From assembly GCA_016787565.1 (NCBI GenBank), contig JAEUUG010000016.1, positions 248,001 through 312,000 of the forward strand: 64,000 nucleotides of DNA, given 5' to 3'. The notes below the pieces were generated by a model, which worked only from the letters and a program-made list of their open reading frames with translations, had not been told where the DNA came from and ran no database searches. Each line of letters starts with the position of its first letter. The first letter of the stretch is position 1. The translations under genes were made by a program, and so were the position numbers. This document shows positions 34,650 to 43,643 of the stretch, one piece after another. Source of the DNA: Cyclobacteriaceae bacterium (GTDB taxonomy: Bacteria; Bacteroidota; Bacteroidia; Cytophagales; Cyclobacteriaceae).

Positions 34650-35924
34650 TCAGCTAATGATTTCAAACCTGGTATACGGCACTAATATTTGTGGCACCCG
34701 GATACCTTCTGGTGTTTGATTGTTTTCGAGTATAGCGGCTACGATGCGCGGCAATGCCAGTGCACTTCCATTCAGCGTATGCAACAGTTGCGTCTTGCCT
34801 TCTTTATTCTTATAGCGAAGCTTTAATCGGTTTGCCTGAAATGTTTCGAAGTTACTTACCGAGCTTACCTCAAGCCAGCGTTGCTGTGCGGCCGAGAATA
34901 CTTCCATATCGTAGGTCATGGCGGAATTAAAACCCATATCGCCACCGCACAATAATAACTTTCGGTAAGGCAATTCAAGTTTCTCGAGCAGACTCTGCAC
35001 ATACGCACACATTTCATCCAGCGTCTGATACGATTCTTCCGGCTTGCGAATTTGTACAATCTCAACTTTATCAAACTGGTGGAGGCGGTTTAATCCACGT
35101 ACGTGTGCGCCCCAGCTCCCAGCCTCTCTGCGAAAGCAAGGTGTGTAGCCCACATTCCGGATTGGCAATTCTTCATCCGACAAAATTACATCGCGATACA
35201 AATTTGTAATGGGCACTTCGGCCGTAGGAATCATGTATAAATTGTCTTCGGTGATGTAATACATCTGTCCCTCCTTATCGGGAAGCTGACCCGTTCCATA
35301 ACCGGAAGCTTCATTCACCACAATGGGCGGCTGAATTTCGCGATACCCTTGTTTTTCCGCTTCATCCAAAAAGAAGTTAATGAGTGCGCGTTGCAGTTTA
35401 GCCCCCTTACCCTTGTAGACCGGGAAACCGGCACCGGAAATTTTTATTCCGAGGTCGAAGTCAATGATGTCGTATTTCTTGATGAGCTCCCAGTGTGGCA
35501 AAGCCTCCGCATGCAGGGTTGGAATTGTTCCATGCTGATGTACGGTGAGGTTATCATCTGCACCACCACCTTCCGGCACACGCGTTTCCGGAACATTCGG
35601 AATGGCATATAAAGCCTTTTGTAAATTCTCCTCTGTTTTGGAGAGATCGGCACTCAGATCAGCGATGGTTTTTTTCAATTCCGCTGTACGCGCTTTGCGT
35701 TGTTCAGCCTCTTCGCGCTGACCAGATTTCATCAGGTTTCCGATTTCTTTAGCCAGTACATTAGCCTCGGCCTGCAATTCATCTTGTTGTTTTTGCGCTT
35801 GTCTTCGCTTTTGATCCAACTGTAGAATATTCTCAATCGACTCTTCTATATTTTTGAGTCTCCTTTTCTTCAATCCCTGGATTATTCTTTCTTTCTCGTC
35901 CCGTATGGTTGCGACCTGAAGCAT
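34650..35924 (-). CDS. serS: Serine--tRNA ligase
   Basis: Class II aminoacyl-tRNA synthetase of 424 residues that charges tRNA-Ser and tRNA-Sec. It has the N-terminal antiparallel coiled-coil arm that grips the long variable arm of tRNA-Ser (about 25-110) and motif 2 TPCFRREAGSWG. Motif 3 near the C terminus is LNGSALALPRIVAAILE, and TAEVPITNL binds the serine. The length is typical. A TAATTTTG box stands 26 bases upstream. It heads a same-strand run with the nucleoid protein, the oligopeptidase and the GNAT. Confidence 0.97.
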   Translation of the reverse strand: MLQVATIRDEKERIIQGLKKRRLKNIEESIENILQLDQKRRQAQKQQDELQAEANVLAKEIGNLMKSGQREEAEQRKARTAELKKTIADLSADLSKTEENLQKALYAIPNVPETRVPEGGGADDNLTVHQHGTIPTLHAEALPHWELIKKYDIIDFDLGIKISGAGFPVYKGKGAKLQRALINFFLDEAEKQGYREIQPPIVVNEASGYGTGQLPDKEGQMYYITEDNLYMIPTAEVPITNLYRDVILSDEELPIRNVGYTPCFRREAGSWGAHVRGLNRLHQFDKVEIVQIRKPEESYQTLDEMCAYVQSLLEKLELPYRKLLLCGGDMGFNSAMTYDMEVFSAAQQRWLEVSSVSNFETFQANRLKLRYKNKEGKTQLLHTLNGSALALPRIVAAILENNQTPEGIRVPQILVPYTRFEIIS

Positions 35925-35949
35925 GGTAATTGGTTGTTTTTAAGCGGAT

Positions 35950-35957
35950 CAAAATTA
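35950..35957 (-). promoter_or_regulatory. Promoter -7 box of serS
   Basis: Reads TAATTTTG on the minus strand, matching TAnnTTTG, 26 bases before the serS ATG. A -33 TTG is not clear. Confidence 0.45.
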
Positions 35958-36009
35958 GTTTTTTTGCCTTGCCTGCACGGTGAATAAGGGAATAAAATAT
36001 TTTTGGTGG

Positions 36010-36041
36010 TTTGATAATATTCAATTTTAAGGCTATACTTG
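36010..36041 (+). promoter_or_regulatory. Promoter of rho
   Basis: TTTG at 36010-36013, a 20-base spacer, then TATACTTG at 36034-36041, one base from the TAnnTTTG consensus. It gives a long leader of roughly 160 bases before the rho ATG. Confidence 0.5.
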
Positions 36042-36085
36042 CATGATCAATCGGCTTTATTCCGAGCCATCTGAGTATAAATCCG

Positions 36086-36210
36086 AATTTACTTTTCAAC
36101 CTTTTGACCTCACATTTCCCGTTTTAATGACCTTAGTTTCAGAACTATTCTGATTACACGCAATTCATAACATATCATTTTTCAAAACCACAATTCATTT
36201 TTAAATCCAC
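36086..36210 (+). promoter_or_regulatory. C-rich, G-poor rho leader (possible Rho utilisation site)
   Basis: The last 125 bases before the rho ATG contain 30 C and only 7 G, with no evident hairpin. Such an unstructured C-over-G stretch is the hallmark of a Rho loading site, and rho is known to control itself by leader termination in other bacteria. The role here is inferred from composition only. Confidence 0.4.
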
Positions 36211-37761
36211 ATGTATACTATTGACGATCTGAATGTCAGACTTCTTTCCGAATTGAAAGACATCGCTGAAGCGATGGGCGTGAAAAACGCTAAAAAACTA
36301 TCCAAGCAAGACCTGGTCTACAAAATCCTCGACCAACAAGCAGTTGCCCCTGAGGCAGCACCAGCTGGCAAAGCTGAAGCAGATGCAGAGCGTAAATTAC
36401 GTCCGCGGAAGCGTGAAAATGTTGCTCCTGCCAAGCCAGAAGAAAAAGAACTTTCGTCTGATGAATTGCTGGATTCCATCAACATCGATTTTGAAACCTC
36501 CGCACCCTCTTTTGAAGAGCAGCCTACCTCTACTCCTGTAGCTGCCAGCGAAGAGGCAACGGAACGAACCGATCGGCCAGTGCGACCCGAGAACCGGGAA
36601 GAACGCAATTACCCTCAGCAGGCCCAACGTCCTTCTATCCGCGATTTTGATGGCGCCATCAACAATGAAGGTGTGCTTGAAATCATGCAAGATGGTTATG
36701 GTTTCCTCCGCTCGTCTGATTATAACTACCTCGCCAGTCCGGATGATATTTATGTATCGCCCTCGCAGATAAAACTTTTTGGCTTAAAAACAGGTGACAC
36801 CGTAAAAGGTCAGATCCGTCCGCCAAAAGAAGGTGAAAAATATTTTGCCCTGCTGAAGGTGGAGTCGGTAAATGGAAAAACAACAGAAGAAATCCGCGAC
36901 CGTGTTGCCTTTGAATACCTCACCCCGCTTTTCCCGGAAGAAAAATTACGCTTGAGCACGACACACGATAACATGTCGACTCGTATCCTGGATCTTTTTT
37001 CACCGATCGGAAAAGGACAACGCGGTATGATTGTGGCACAGCCCAAAACGGGTAAAACAGTATTGTTGAAAAACATTGCCAATGCCATTGCCCTGAATCA
37101 TCCGGAAGTTTACCTGATCGTATTACTGATCGATGAACGTCCCGAAGAAGTAACCGACATGGCCCGTAGCGTACGTGCTGAAGTTATTGCCTCTACATTC
37201 GATGAACAAGCTGAACGCCACGTAAAAGTTGCCAGCATTGTTCTGGAAAAAGCAAAGCGCATGGTGGAGTGTGGTCACGATGTAGTGATCTTGTTAGATT
37301 CTATCACCCGATTAGCCCGTGCTTACAATACCGTAGTGCCTTCTTCCGGAAAAATTCTTTCCGGTGGTGTGGATGCTAACGCCTTACATAAACCCAAACG
37401 TTTCTTCGGTGCGGCCCGTAATATTGAAAATGGCGGATCGCTGACCATCATCGCTACAGCCCTGATTGACACCGGTTCAAAAATGGATGAAGTGATCTTT
37501 GAAGAATTCAAAGGAACGGGTAACATGGAATTGCAATTGGATCGCAAGCTTTCCAACAAGCGTGTTTATCCTGCTATTGATGTTCCGGCTTCCGGCACCA
37601 GACGTGAAGATTTACTGCTGCGCGAAGAGGAATTACAGCGTGTGTGGATACTGCGGAAGTTTATGAGCGACATGAACAGCAATGAAGCCATGGAATTCCT
37701 GTTACAGAAAATGAAGGGAACCCGAAATAACGAAGAATTCCTGTTATCCATGAATGGATAA
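36211..37761 (+). CDS. rho: Transcription termination factor Rho
   Basis: A hexameric RNA-dependent ATPase helicase that ends transcription, 516 residues against about 420 in E. coli. The Rho-N domain is at 1-45. An acidic, Ala/Glu/Arg-rich low-complexity insertion spans about 46-140. The cold-shock-type RNA-binding domain begins at [15 protein letters not shown]. The ATPase core has Walker [12 protein letters not shown], the Walker B strand [16 protein letters not shown], the Q-loop [11 protein letters not shown] and the R-loop. The insertion is typical of Bacteroidota Rho and probably disordered. It is followed by its own intrinsic terminator. Confidence 0.97.
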   Translation: MYTIDDLNVRLLSELKDIAEAMGVKNAKKLSKQDLVYKILDQQAVAPEAAPAGKAEADAERKLRPRKRENVAPAKPEEKELSSDELLDSINIDFETSAPSFEEQPTSTPVAASEEATERTDRPVRPENREERNYPQQAQRPSIRDFDGAINNEGVLEIMQDGYGFLRSSDYNYLASPDDIYVSPSQIKLFGLKTGDTVKGQIRPPKEGEKYFALLKVESVNGKTTEEIRDRVAFEYLTPLFPEEKLRLSTTHDNMSTRILDLFSPIGKGQRGMIVAQPKTGKTVLLKNIANAIALNHPEVYLIVLLIDERPEEVTDMARSVRAEVIASTFDEQAERHVKVASIVLEKAKRMVECGHDVVILLDSITRLARAYNTVVPSSGKILSGGVDANALHKPKRFFGAARNIENGGSLTIIATALIDTGSKMDEVIFEEFKGTGNMELQLDRKLSNKRVYPAIDVPASGTRREDLLLREEELQRVWILRKFMSDMNSNEAMEFLLQKMKGTRNNEEFLLSMNG

Positions 37762-37780
37762 TACCTACTGCTAACTACTA

Positions 37781-37810
37781 AAAAAGGTGCCGATTTCAGC
37801 ACCTTTTTTT
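37781..37810 (+). terminator. Intrinsic terminator after rho
   Basis: AAAGGTGC pairs with GCACCTTT around an 8-base loop and is followed by a T-run, 20 bases after the rho stop. Confidence 0.85.
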
Positions 37811-37854
37811 ATTCTATACCATTCATAAAGTTGTACATTTATTTCCCCGAAAGA

Positions 37855-39879
37855 ATGTTGTGGAGAAAATCATATTGTCTGGCATTTATACCTGCATTGC
37901 TGTTGGCATTGTCTTCTCCCTGCTATGCCCAATCGAAAATTGATAGCCTGGAACAAGTTCTGAAAGAAAAGCTGGATGACGCACATCGTCTCAAAGTGAT
38001 CAACGAACTCATTTACGTTTATAAAGATGTTAACGATAATCGGGCGTATGACCTTTCGAAACAAGGGCTTGAACTCACCAGCAAAACCAAAAACAAAATT
38101 GATATCGGGAGGGCCTATCTCAACTACGCGCTGGCTATGGAAAGCAGGGGTGAATACCAGACAAGCCTGGAGTTCAACCGTAAGGGTTATGAAGTATTTG
38201 AATCCATTCCGGACAGCACACAAATGTCTGCGGCACTTAATAATATTGGTATCGCCTACAACCAGATTGGTGATTATGGTAATGCCGTTTACTTCATTCT
38301 CAAAGCCATACACATCGATGAGTTACGAAAAGATGTCTTCAACGCCAGCACCGACTATGTGAACCTGGCTGAATCGTATTTCAAGTCAAAAAACTTTTCG
38401 CCAGCTGCCCTGTGGGCCAGGAAAGCCTACACCAATTCGCAGCAGCTCGGTGACCGGATAATTGAAGGATATGCTGCAGAGATACTGGCAACCATTCTTA
38501 TCGAACAAAACAAAATGGATTCTGCCCATTATTTCATCCGGATAGCGAAAAAAATCAGCACCGATTTCAATAATGAATACATTGCAGCCCGCTGCATGAG
38601 TCACCTGGGTAAGCTATTTTTCAAAACATCCCAAGTAGACAGCGCAAAGCACTACCTAAAAAAAACAATTGCTTCCTGCCATGACAAATATTTTGCCGAT
38701 GTACTGCTACCCTCAAAAATTATACTGTCAAAGTGCTATGCCCTTGAAAAGAATTGGAAAGATGCGCATCGTGAAATAACAGAAGCGTTGGCTATAAGCA
38801 GAAAAATAAAAAACAGAAACCTTGCCATGGAATGCTGCCTCTTGCTTTCCTCAATCTACCATCACCAGCAAAATGATACCGATGCATTCCGTTACCTGGA
38901 GTTAGCCTCGCACTACAAAGACACGATTATGAGCCAGTCGATTTCGGCCAGCATCGATGCCAAGACTACCGACTTCAGCCTCGAGCGGGAAAAGAAAGAA
39001 AAACAACTGGTGCTTTCCAATCTGCTTCAGCGTGATGAAGAGGTTACACGCCAACGCTACATCCTGGCACTTGCGGCATTCGGGTTGGTGAGCCTCATTA
39101 CAATTATCTTTTTGATTCGTAAGTCGAACATTGATCGCAAGGTCGCTTACGTTCAATTAACACTCAAAAATTATGAACTAGCCCGGCTTAATCAGGAAGT
39201 AAACGGATTGATCAATACGATTGTACACGATCTGAAATCGCCTCTAAATAGTTTGCAAGGAATTTTTTACCTCATGAACCTGGAGCTGAAAGGTGAAAAA
39301 GAAACAGAGTTGGCCCAACTGCTCAAACAGGGAAATGTTGTGCTGGCGGGCGGCTATGAAATTGTAAAGGAATTACTTGACCTTCGCGAAATAGAAGGCA
39401 ACGCCATTCTGGTTGAGCCCGAAAAGTTTTCGCTTAAAAATTTCTTTACCGCCATACACGCCAATTTTTCTTCCCTTGCATCTCAAAAAGAAATTACATT
39501 ACAGGTTGATGCGGATGATGTTGAAATTGAAAGTGATAGAATGTTGCTGAAGCGTGTGGTTGATAACCTGGTTTCTAATGCTATTAAGTTTTCTTCCAAA
39601 CAACGAACTGTTATGGTACGAGCCAAAGCAGAAAGTCAACGGATTATCATTCAGATCATTGATCAGGGACAGGGATTTCACCAGAGTGATATGGATAAAG
39701 TATTTGGTAAATTCCAGAAACTCAGCGCACGACCAACCGGAGGTGAAAGTTCTAACGGACTCGGACTGGCTATTGTGAAATTATTGGTAACCCGTTTAAA
39801 GGGCACCATCGAATTAAAAACCGAATGGGGAAAAGGCTCAACCTTTACGATTGATCTTCCCCACTATTTCAATTCTTAA
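37855..39879 (+). CDS. Sensor histidine kinase with periplasmic TPR repeats
   Basis: A 674-residue hybrid of sensor and kinase. A signal peptide (ending YAQS) leads into several tetratricopeptide repeats (about 40-370), as in ALNNIGIAYNQIGDYGNAVYF. A coiled segment and one membrane helix (about 400-420) follow. The kinase has the phospho-histidine in VHDLKSPL (His458), N-box LKRVVDNLVSNAIKFS, G1 DQGQGF and G2 GLGLAIVK. This TPR-TM-HisKA-HATPase layout is common in Bacteroidota. No response regulator is adjacent, so its partner is unknown. The first in-frame codon is a TTG eight codons earlier, but the ATG at 37855 places the signal peptide correctly. Confidence 0.92.
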   Translation: MLWRKSYCLAFIPALLLALSSPCYAQSKIDSLEQVLKEKLDDAHRLKVINELIYVYKDVNDNRAYDLSKQGLELTSKTKNKIDIGRAYLNYALAMESRGEYQTSLEFNRKGYEVFESIPDSTQMSAALNNIGIAYNQIGDYGNAVYFILKAIHIDELRKDVFNASTDYVNLAESYFKSKNFSPAALWARKAYTNSQQLGDRIIEGYAAEILATILIEQNKMDSAHYFIRIAKKISTDFNNEYIAARCMSHLGKLFFKTSQVDSAKHYLKKTIASCHDKYFADVLLPSKIILSKCYALEKNWKDAHREITEALAISRKIKNRNLAMECCLLLSSIYHHQQNDTDAFRYLELASHYKDTIMSQSISASIDAKTTDFSLEREKKEKQLVLSNLLQRDEEVTRQRYILALAAFGLVSLITIIFLIRKSNIDRKVAYVQLTLKNYELARLNQEVNGLINTIVHDLKSPLNSLQGIFYLMNLELKGEKETELAQLLKQGNVVLAGGYEIVKELLDLREIEGNAILVEPEKFSLKNFFTAIHANFSSLASQKEITLQVDADDVEIESDRMLLKRVVDNLVSNAIKFSSKQRTVMVRAKAESQRIIIQIIDQGQGFHQSDMDKVFGKFQKLSARPTGGESSNGLGLAIVKLLVTRLKGTIELKTEWGKGSTFTIDLPHYFNS

Positions 39880-41141
39880 ACTTTATTTTTCTTTTCGTGA
39901 AAAGCACCTTTGAACGAAGGATCATCCCGCTTCTTCAATTGATCCAACTCTCGCTTCATCGACTGCGATTCATCGAACGGAGTTTTCACTACCATTACTT
40001 CTGGAGGCAAATCTTTCACAGGAATTTTTTCACGAATTAATTTTTCGATTTTCTCAATATGATATTGCTCCGCCACATTTACAAAGGTGATGGCCTTGCC
40101 TTCCTGAAAGGCTCTGCCAGTTCGTCCGATGCGATGAACATAGTCTTCGTAGTGGCTTGGCACATCAAAGTTGATTACATGTGACACATTCACCACATCG
40201 ATGCCGCGTGCCGTTACATCCGTGGAAACCAATACGCGCAAGTTGCCTTCCTTAAATTCATTCACGGCATTGATGCGACTGTTCTGTCCTTTATTGGAGT
40301 GAACTACCCGCACGGGCCCAAGTCCTTTCCGATGAAGATAGTTGAAGATATTATCCGCACTTTCTTTCGTACGCGTAAAGACCATCACCCGGGTAAACTC
40401 TTCTTCTTTCTGCAGCAGGTATTCCAAAAAATTAATTTTGGTGCGCATGTTCGGAACATGATACAACTCCTGTTCAACTTGTTTGGCCGGTGTTGCCTGA
40501 GGTGTTACTTCAATTCGAATCGGGAACTCCAAAAATTCGGCTGAGAGTCTTTCAATCCGGTCAGAAAATGTTGCCGAGAAAAGCAGGTTTTGTCGCTTGA
40601 TCGGAACGACCTCAAAAATTTTCCTGAGCTGGTGCATAAAGCCCATGTCCATCATCCGGTCAGCTTCGTCCAACACCAGTGTTTTGATTTGCTTGGTGAT
40701 CAACTCACCCGTACGGTACAATTCGGTAAATCTTCCAGGTGTTGCAATGATAATATCCACACCTGCTTTGACTGCTTCAATTTGCGCTTTCGGACCAATG
40801 CCACCATATAAGGGCATAATTCTCAAGTCGGTGTATTTCGCCAACTCCTTTGCATGATCGGCAATCTGAATCGTAAGTTCTTTTGTTGGTGCGAGAATGA
40901 CGGCACGCACATCATTGCCTTGCGCAAACTTTACTTTCATCAGAATTGGCAAGAGATAAGCAGCTGTTTTGCCGGTACCGGTCTGGGCAATACCAATCAC
41001 TTCCTGTCCACCGGTAATGATGGGAATACATTTTTGCTGAATTTCTGTTGGCGTATCAAAACCCAGGTCAGCAATGGCATTCAGCAATTGCTTGTTGAGG
41101 GTAAAATCGGACCATTGTTTTTGCTGATTGTTGGATTCCAC
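39876..41141 (-). CDS. DEAD-box RNA helicase (RhlE-like)
   Basis: ATP-dependent RNA helicase of about 421 residues. It has the Q motif FTLNKQLLNAIADLGFDTPTEIQ, motif I AQTGTGKT, motif II DEADRMMDMGF and motif III SATF. The second RecA domain carries the TARGID and HRIGRTGR motifs. The length and short basic tail resemble RhlE/CshA-type helicases of ribosome assembly and mRNA decay. The start is uncertain. No ATG precedes the Q motif, and I prefer the GTG at 41141. A GTG at 41180 or TTG at 41195 would overlap the divergent pyrC. The stop overlaps the upstream kinase stop in convergent orientation. Confidence 0.92.
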   Translation of the reverse strand: MESNNQQKQWSDFTLNKQLLNAIADLGFDTPTEIQQKCIPIITGGQEVIGIAQTGTGKTAAYLLPILMKVKFAQGNDVRAVILAPTKELTIQIADHAKELAKYTDLRIMPLYGGIGPKAQIEAVKAGVDIIIATPGRFTELYRTGELITKQIKTLVLDEADRMMDMGFMHQLRKIFEVVPIKRQNLLFSATFSDRIERLSAEFLEFPIRIEVTPQATPAKQVEQELYHVPNMRTKINFLEYLLQKEEEFTRVMVFTRTKESADNIFNYLHRKGLGPVRVVHSNKGQNSRINAVNEFKEGNLRVLVSTDVTARGIDVVNVSHVINFDVPSHYEDYVHRIGRTGRAFQEGKAITFVNVAEQYHIEKIEKLIREKIPVKDLPPEVMVVKTPFDESQSMKRELDQLKKRDDPSFKGAFHEKKNKV

Positions 41142-41163
41142 TGATGGTTCTGTTCTATCTTTG
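41131..41163 (+). promoter_or_regulatory. Promoter of pyrC, overlapping the helicase 5' end
   Basis: TTG at 41131-41133 and TATCTTTG at 41156-41163, with a 22-base spacer. The -7 box ends seven bases before the pyrC ATG. The -33 part lies in the divergent helicase coding region. Confidence 0.5.
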
Positions 41164-41170
41164 CTGCACG

Positions 41171-42508
41171 ATGCAAACACTGATTGTAAATGCAAATATA
41201 GTCAATGAAGGCAAGGTCTTTCCGGGCGATGTACGGATAAAAGGACAATTCATTGAAGCGATAGGAAAAGATCTCTCCTCCCGTCAGGCGGATGTGGTGA
41301 TTGATGCAAAAGGAAAGTACCTTTTACCAGGCGCCATTGATGATCAGGTGCACTTCCGCGAACCCGGACTAACGCACAAAGCCAACATCTATACCGAAGC
41401 AAAAGCCGGAGTAGCCGGAGGTGTAACATCGTTTATGGAGATGCCCAATACCCATCCACCTGTATTTACACAAGCTTTGCTGGAAGACAAATACCAGATT
41501 GCCGCACGAACTTCACTAGCCAACTACTCTTTTTTCATCGGTGCGTCCAACGATAATCTGGAAGAGGTAATGAAAACAGACCTGAGCCGGGTTTGTGGTT
41601 TGAAAATATTCATGGGTTCTTCCACTGGAAACCTGCTGGTGGATGACCCCAAAGTTTTAGAGGGTTTCTTCTCCCGCTTTCCTTCCCTGATTGCCACGCA
41701 TTGCGAAGATGAACCTACCATCCGAAGCAATTCAGCTGCATTCAAAGAAAAATATGGAGAAGATGTGCCTGTTCATTTTCATCCCATCATCCGCAGTGCA
41801 GAATCGTGCTATAAGTCTTCTTCCTTCGCTATCGAGTTGGCAAAAAGACATAGAACAAAACTTCATATCCTGCACATTTCCACAGCCAACGAAACGCAGC
41901 TTTTCGATAACTCCATTCCGCTGGAAAAGAAAAAAATAACAGCTGAAGCCTGCATTCACCACCTGTGGTTCAATGATACGGACTATGAACGCCTGGGCAT
42001 GCTCATCAAATGGAATCCGGCTATTAAAACAGCAAACGACCAGCAAGCTGTGTTTAACGCTATTCTATCAGACCATATTGACGTGATTGCCACCGATCAT
42101 GCACCGCATACCTGGGAGGAAAAACAAAATACCTACTTCAAGGCACCTTCCGGTGGACCGCTCATTCAACACAGCCTGGTAGCCATGCTGGAATTCTATC
42201 ATCAGCAAAAATTAAGTCTGGAAAAAATTGTTCAGAAAATGAGCCATAATCCGGCCATCCTCTTTCAGATAGAAAATCGTGGGTTTATCAGGGAAGGGTA
42301 TTTTGCGGATTTGGTATTGGTCGATTTACACAATCCCTGGAAAGTTGAAAAAAATAACGTGCTGGCAAAGTGCGGTTGGTCGCCTTTTGAAGGCACAACC
42401 TTCCAGTCGGCCGTAACACATACTTTTGTCTCCGGTCATCTGGCGTATGCCTATGGATCATTTGATGAACAAAAGAAGGGTGAAAGAATGCTATTTAAAC
42501 GGGATTAA
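41171..42508 (+). CDS. pyrC: Dihydroorotase (class I type, PyrC)
   Basis: Zinc amidohydrolase of 445 residues catalysing the third step of pyrimidine synthesis, cyclisation of carbamoyl-aspartate to dihydroorotate. The metal-binding DDQVHFREPGLTHK has the HxR substrate motif. The mid-chain metal histidines are in THCEDE and ILHISTANE, and ATDHAPHTWEEK carries the catalytic aspartate. The length fits class I enzymes rather than the 350-residue E. coli PyrC. I take the ATG at 41171 because a promoter box lies immediately before it. An in-frame upstream ATG at 41144 would place that box inside the gene. Confidence 0.93.
   Translation: MQTLIVNANIVNEGKVFPGDVRIKGQFIEAIGKDLSSRQADVVIDAKGKYLLPGAIDDQVHFREPGLTHKANIYTEAKAGVAGGVTSFMEMPNTHPPVFTQALLEDKYQIAARTSLANYSFFIGASNDNLEEVMKTDLSRVCGLKIFMGSSTGNLLVDDPKVLEGFFSRFPSLIATHCEDEPTIRSNSAAFKEKYGEDVPVHFHPIIRSAESCYKSSSFAIELAKRHRTKLHILHISTANETQLFDNSIPLEKKKITAEACIHHLWFNDTDYERLGMLIKWNPAIKTANDQQAVFNAILSDHIDVIATDHAPHTWEEKQNTYFKAPSGGPLIQHSLVAMLEFYHQQKLSLEKIVQKMSHNPAILFQIENRGFIREGYFADLVLVDLHNPWKVEKNNVLAKCGWSPFEGTTFQSAVTHTFVSGHLAYAYGSFDEQKKGERMLFKRD
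41193..41200 (-). promoter_or_regulatory. Candidate promoter -7 box for the helicase, inside pyrC
   Basis: Reads TATATTTG on the minus strand, matching TAnnTTTG, within the first codons of pyrC. Transcription from it would start upstream of the helicase GTG at 41141 and overlap the pyrC message. No strong -33 TTG. Confidence 0.35.
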
Positions 42509-42521
42509 TCCGAAACGATTA

Positions 42522-42551
42522 TTGTTAATTAACCAAGGCTGTCTAAATTTG
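42522..42551 (+). promoter_or_regulatory. Promoter of tRNA-His
   Basis: TTG at 42522-42524 and TAAATTTG at 42544-42551 with a 19-base spacer, a near-ideal Bacteroidota promoter ending 11 bases before the tRNA. Confidence 0.7.
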
Positions 42552-42562
42552 CAGTCCTAAAC

Positions 42563-42637
42563 GGTGGATGTAGTTCAGTTGGTTAGAACATCAGATTGTG
42601 ATTCTGAGGGTCGTGGGTTCGAGTCCCATCATTCACC
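42563..42637 (+). tRNA. tRNA-His (anticodon GTG)
   Basis: A full cloverleaf. The acceptor stem GTGGATG pairs with CATTCAC, with a genome-encoded G-1 opposite C73 as expected for tRNA-His. The D-stem is GTTC/GAAC, the anticodon stem TCAGA/TCTGA holds the loop TTGTGAT (anticodon GTG), and the T arm is GTGGG-TTCGAGT-CCCAT. The 3' CCA is not encoded. Its promoter precedes it and an intrinsic terminator follows directly, so it is a single-gene unit. Confidence 0.97.
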
Positions 42638-42638
42638 C

Positions 42639-42663
42639 AAAAGCCCTTAAAAGGGCTTTTTTT
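42639..42663 (+). terminator. Intrinsic terminator after tRNA-His
   Basis: AAAAGCCC and GGGCTTTT pair around TTAAAA and run into a T-tract, starting two bases after the tRNA. Confidence 0.85.
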
Positions 42664-42783
42664 GTGCCCAAATTTTCTGAGTGCTGTTTCTTCCGAACCT
42701 TCCCGGCAACCGCTTAGCAAATTATGTTTCTGGCACTTGACTTATGTACTTACCTTGATAGTGGAACAAAATCATCCTCACCC

Positions 42784-43641
42784 ATGGATCAGCGCATCAT
42801 TAACCTTTTTGATGAATACACGCATAAACCACTTACGCGAGAAGAATTCATCCGGAAACTGGCAACCCTCACCGGTAGTACTGCTGCAGCACTTGCCGTA
42901 TTACCGCTGCTGGAAGTAAACTATGCCCAGGCCGAAACCATCCCGCATCAAGATGACCGCATCGAAACAGAACGCATTACGTACGATGCTGATGGAACAA
43001 CGATGAAAGGCTACCTCGCCAGGCCAAAAGGAAAAGGAAAGTTTGGATCCGTTGTGGTTATTCATGAAAACAGGGGATTGAATCCGCACATCGAAGATGT
43101 AACAAGAAGAGTGGCACTGGCCGGATTTCTTGCCTTGGCACCCGATGCATTGTCGCCTTTAGGCGGAACACCCGAGGACGCGGATAAAGCTCGCGACATG
43201 TTTCAGCAACTCGATGCCAAAAAGAACATCATGCATTTTGCCAGGGCTTTTGACTACCTCAAATCCCGAAAAGAAAGCAATAAAAAATTCGGTTGTGTCG
43301 GGTTTTGCTGGGGAGGCGCCATGGCCAATAACCTTGCCGTGAACGTGCCCGACCTTCGGGCGGCTGTTCCCTTCTACGGCCGACAACCGGAGCTGACGGA
43401 GGTATCAAAAATAAAAGCGGAGTTACAACTTCACTACGCTGCCATGGATGAACGGGTAAACGAAGGAATTGCAGCGTATGAAGATGCGTTGAAAAAGGCG
43501 GGTGTAAAATACCAACTCTTTATGTACGACAATGCACAACATGCCTTTCACAACGACACGGCACCAACCCGTTATAATGAAGCCGCTGCAAAACTCGCCT
43601 GGAGCAGAACCATTGAGTTCTTCACGCAGAAATTAAGTTAA
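42784..43641 (+). CDS. Dienelactone hydrolase family protein, exported
   Basis: An alpha/beta-hydrolase of about 285 residues. The nucleophile cysteine is in GFCWGGA, and the acid and histidine are in DNAQHAFHND, the dienelactone hydrolase Cys-Asp-His triad. The N terminus MDQRIINLFDEYTHKPLTREEF is followed by a hydrophobic stretch (about 30-45), which suggests an internal membrane or export signal of Tat-like shape without the twin arginine. The substrate is unknown, since family members range from chlorocatechol lactones to general esters. I choose ATG 42784 over an in-frame ATG at 42724. The gene is convergent with the M20 hydrolase, two bases apart. Confidence 0.88.
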   Translation: MDQRIINLFDEYTHKPLTREEFIRKLATLTGSTAAALAVLPLLEVNYAQAETIPHQDDRIETERITYDADGTTMKGYLARPKGKGKFGSVVVIHENRGLNPHIEDVTRRVALAGFLALAPDALSPLGGTPEDADKARDMFQQLDAKKNIMHFARAFDYLKSRKESNKKFGCVGFCWGGAMANNLAVNVPDLRAAVPFYGRQPELTEVSKIKAELQLHYAAMDERVNEGIAAYEDALKKAGVKYQLFMYDNAQHAFHNDTAPTRYNEAAAKLAWSRTIEFFTQKLS

Positions 43642-43643
43642 CG

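Noticed and set aside
42784-42920. Tat signal peptide in the dienelactone hydrolase family protein.
   Set aside because: The REEFIRKLATLTG stretch has Tat-like shape but no twin arginine, so export by Tat is not supported. It is noted only as a possible hydrophobic export or membrane signal.
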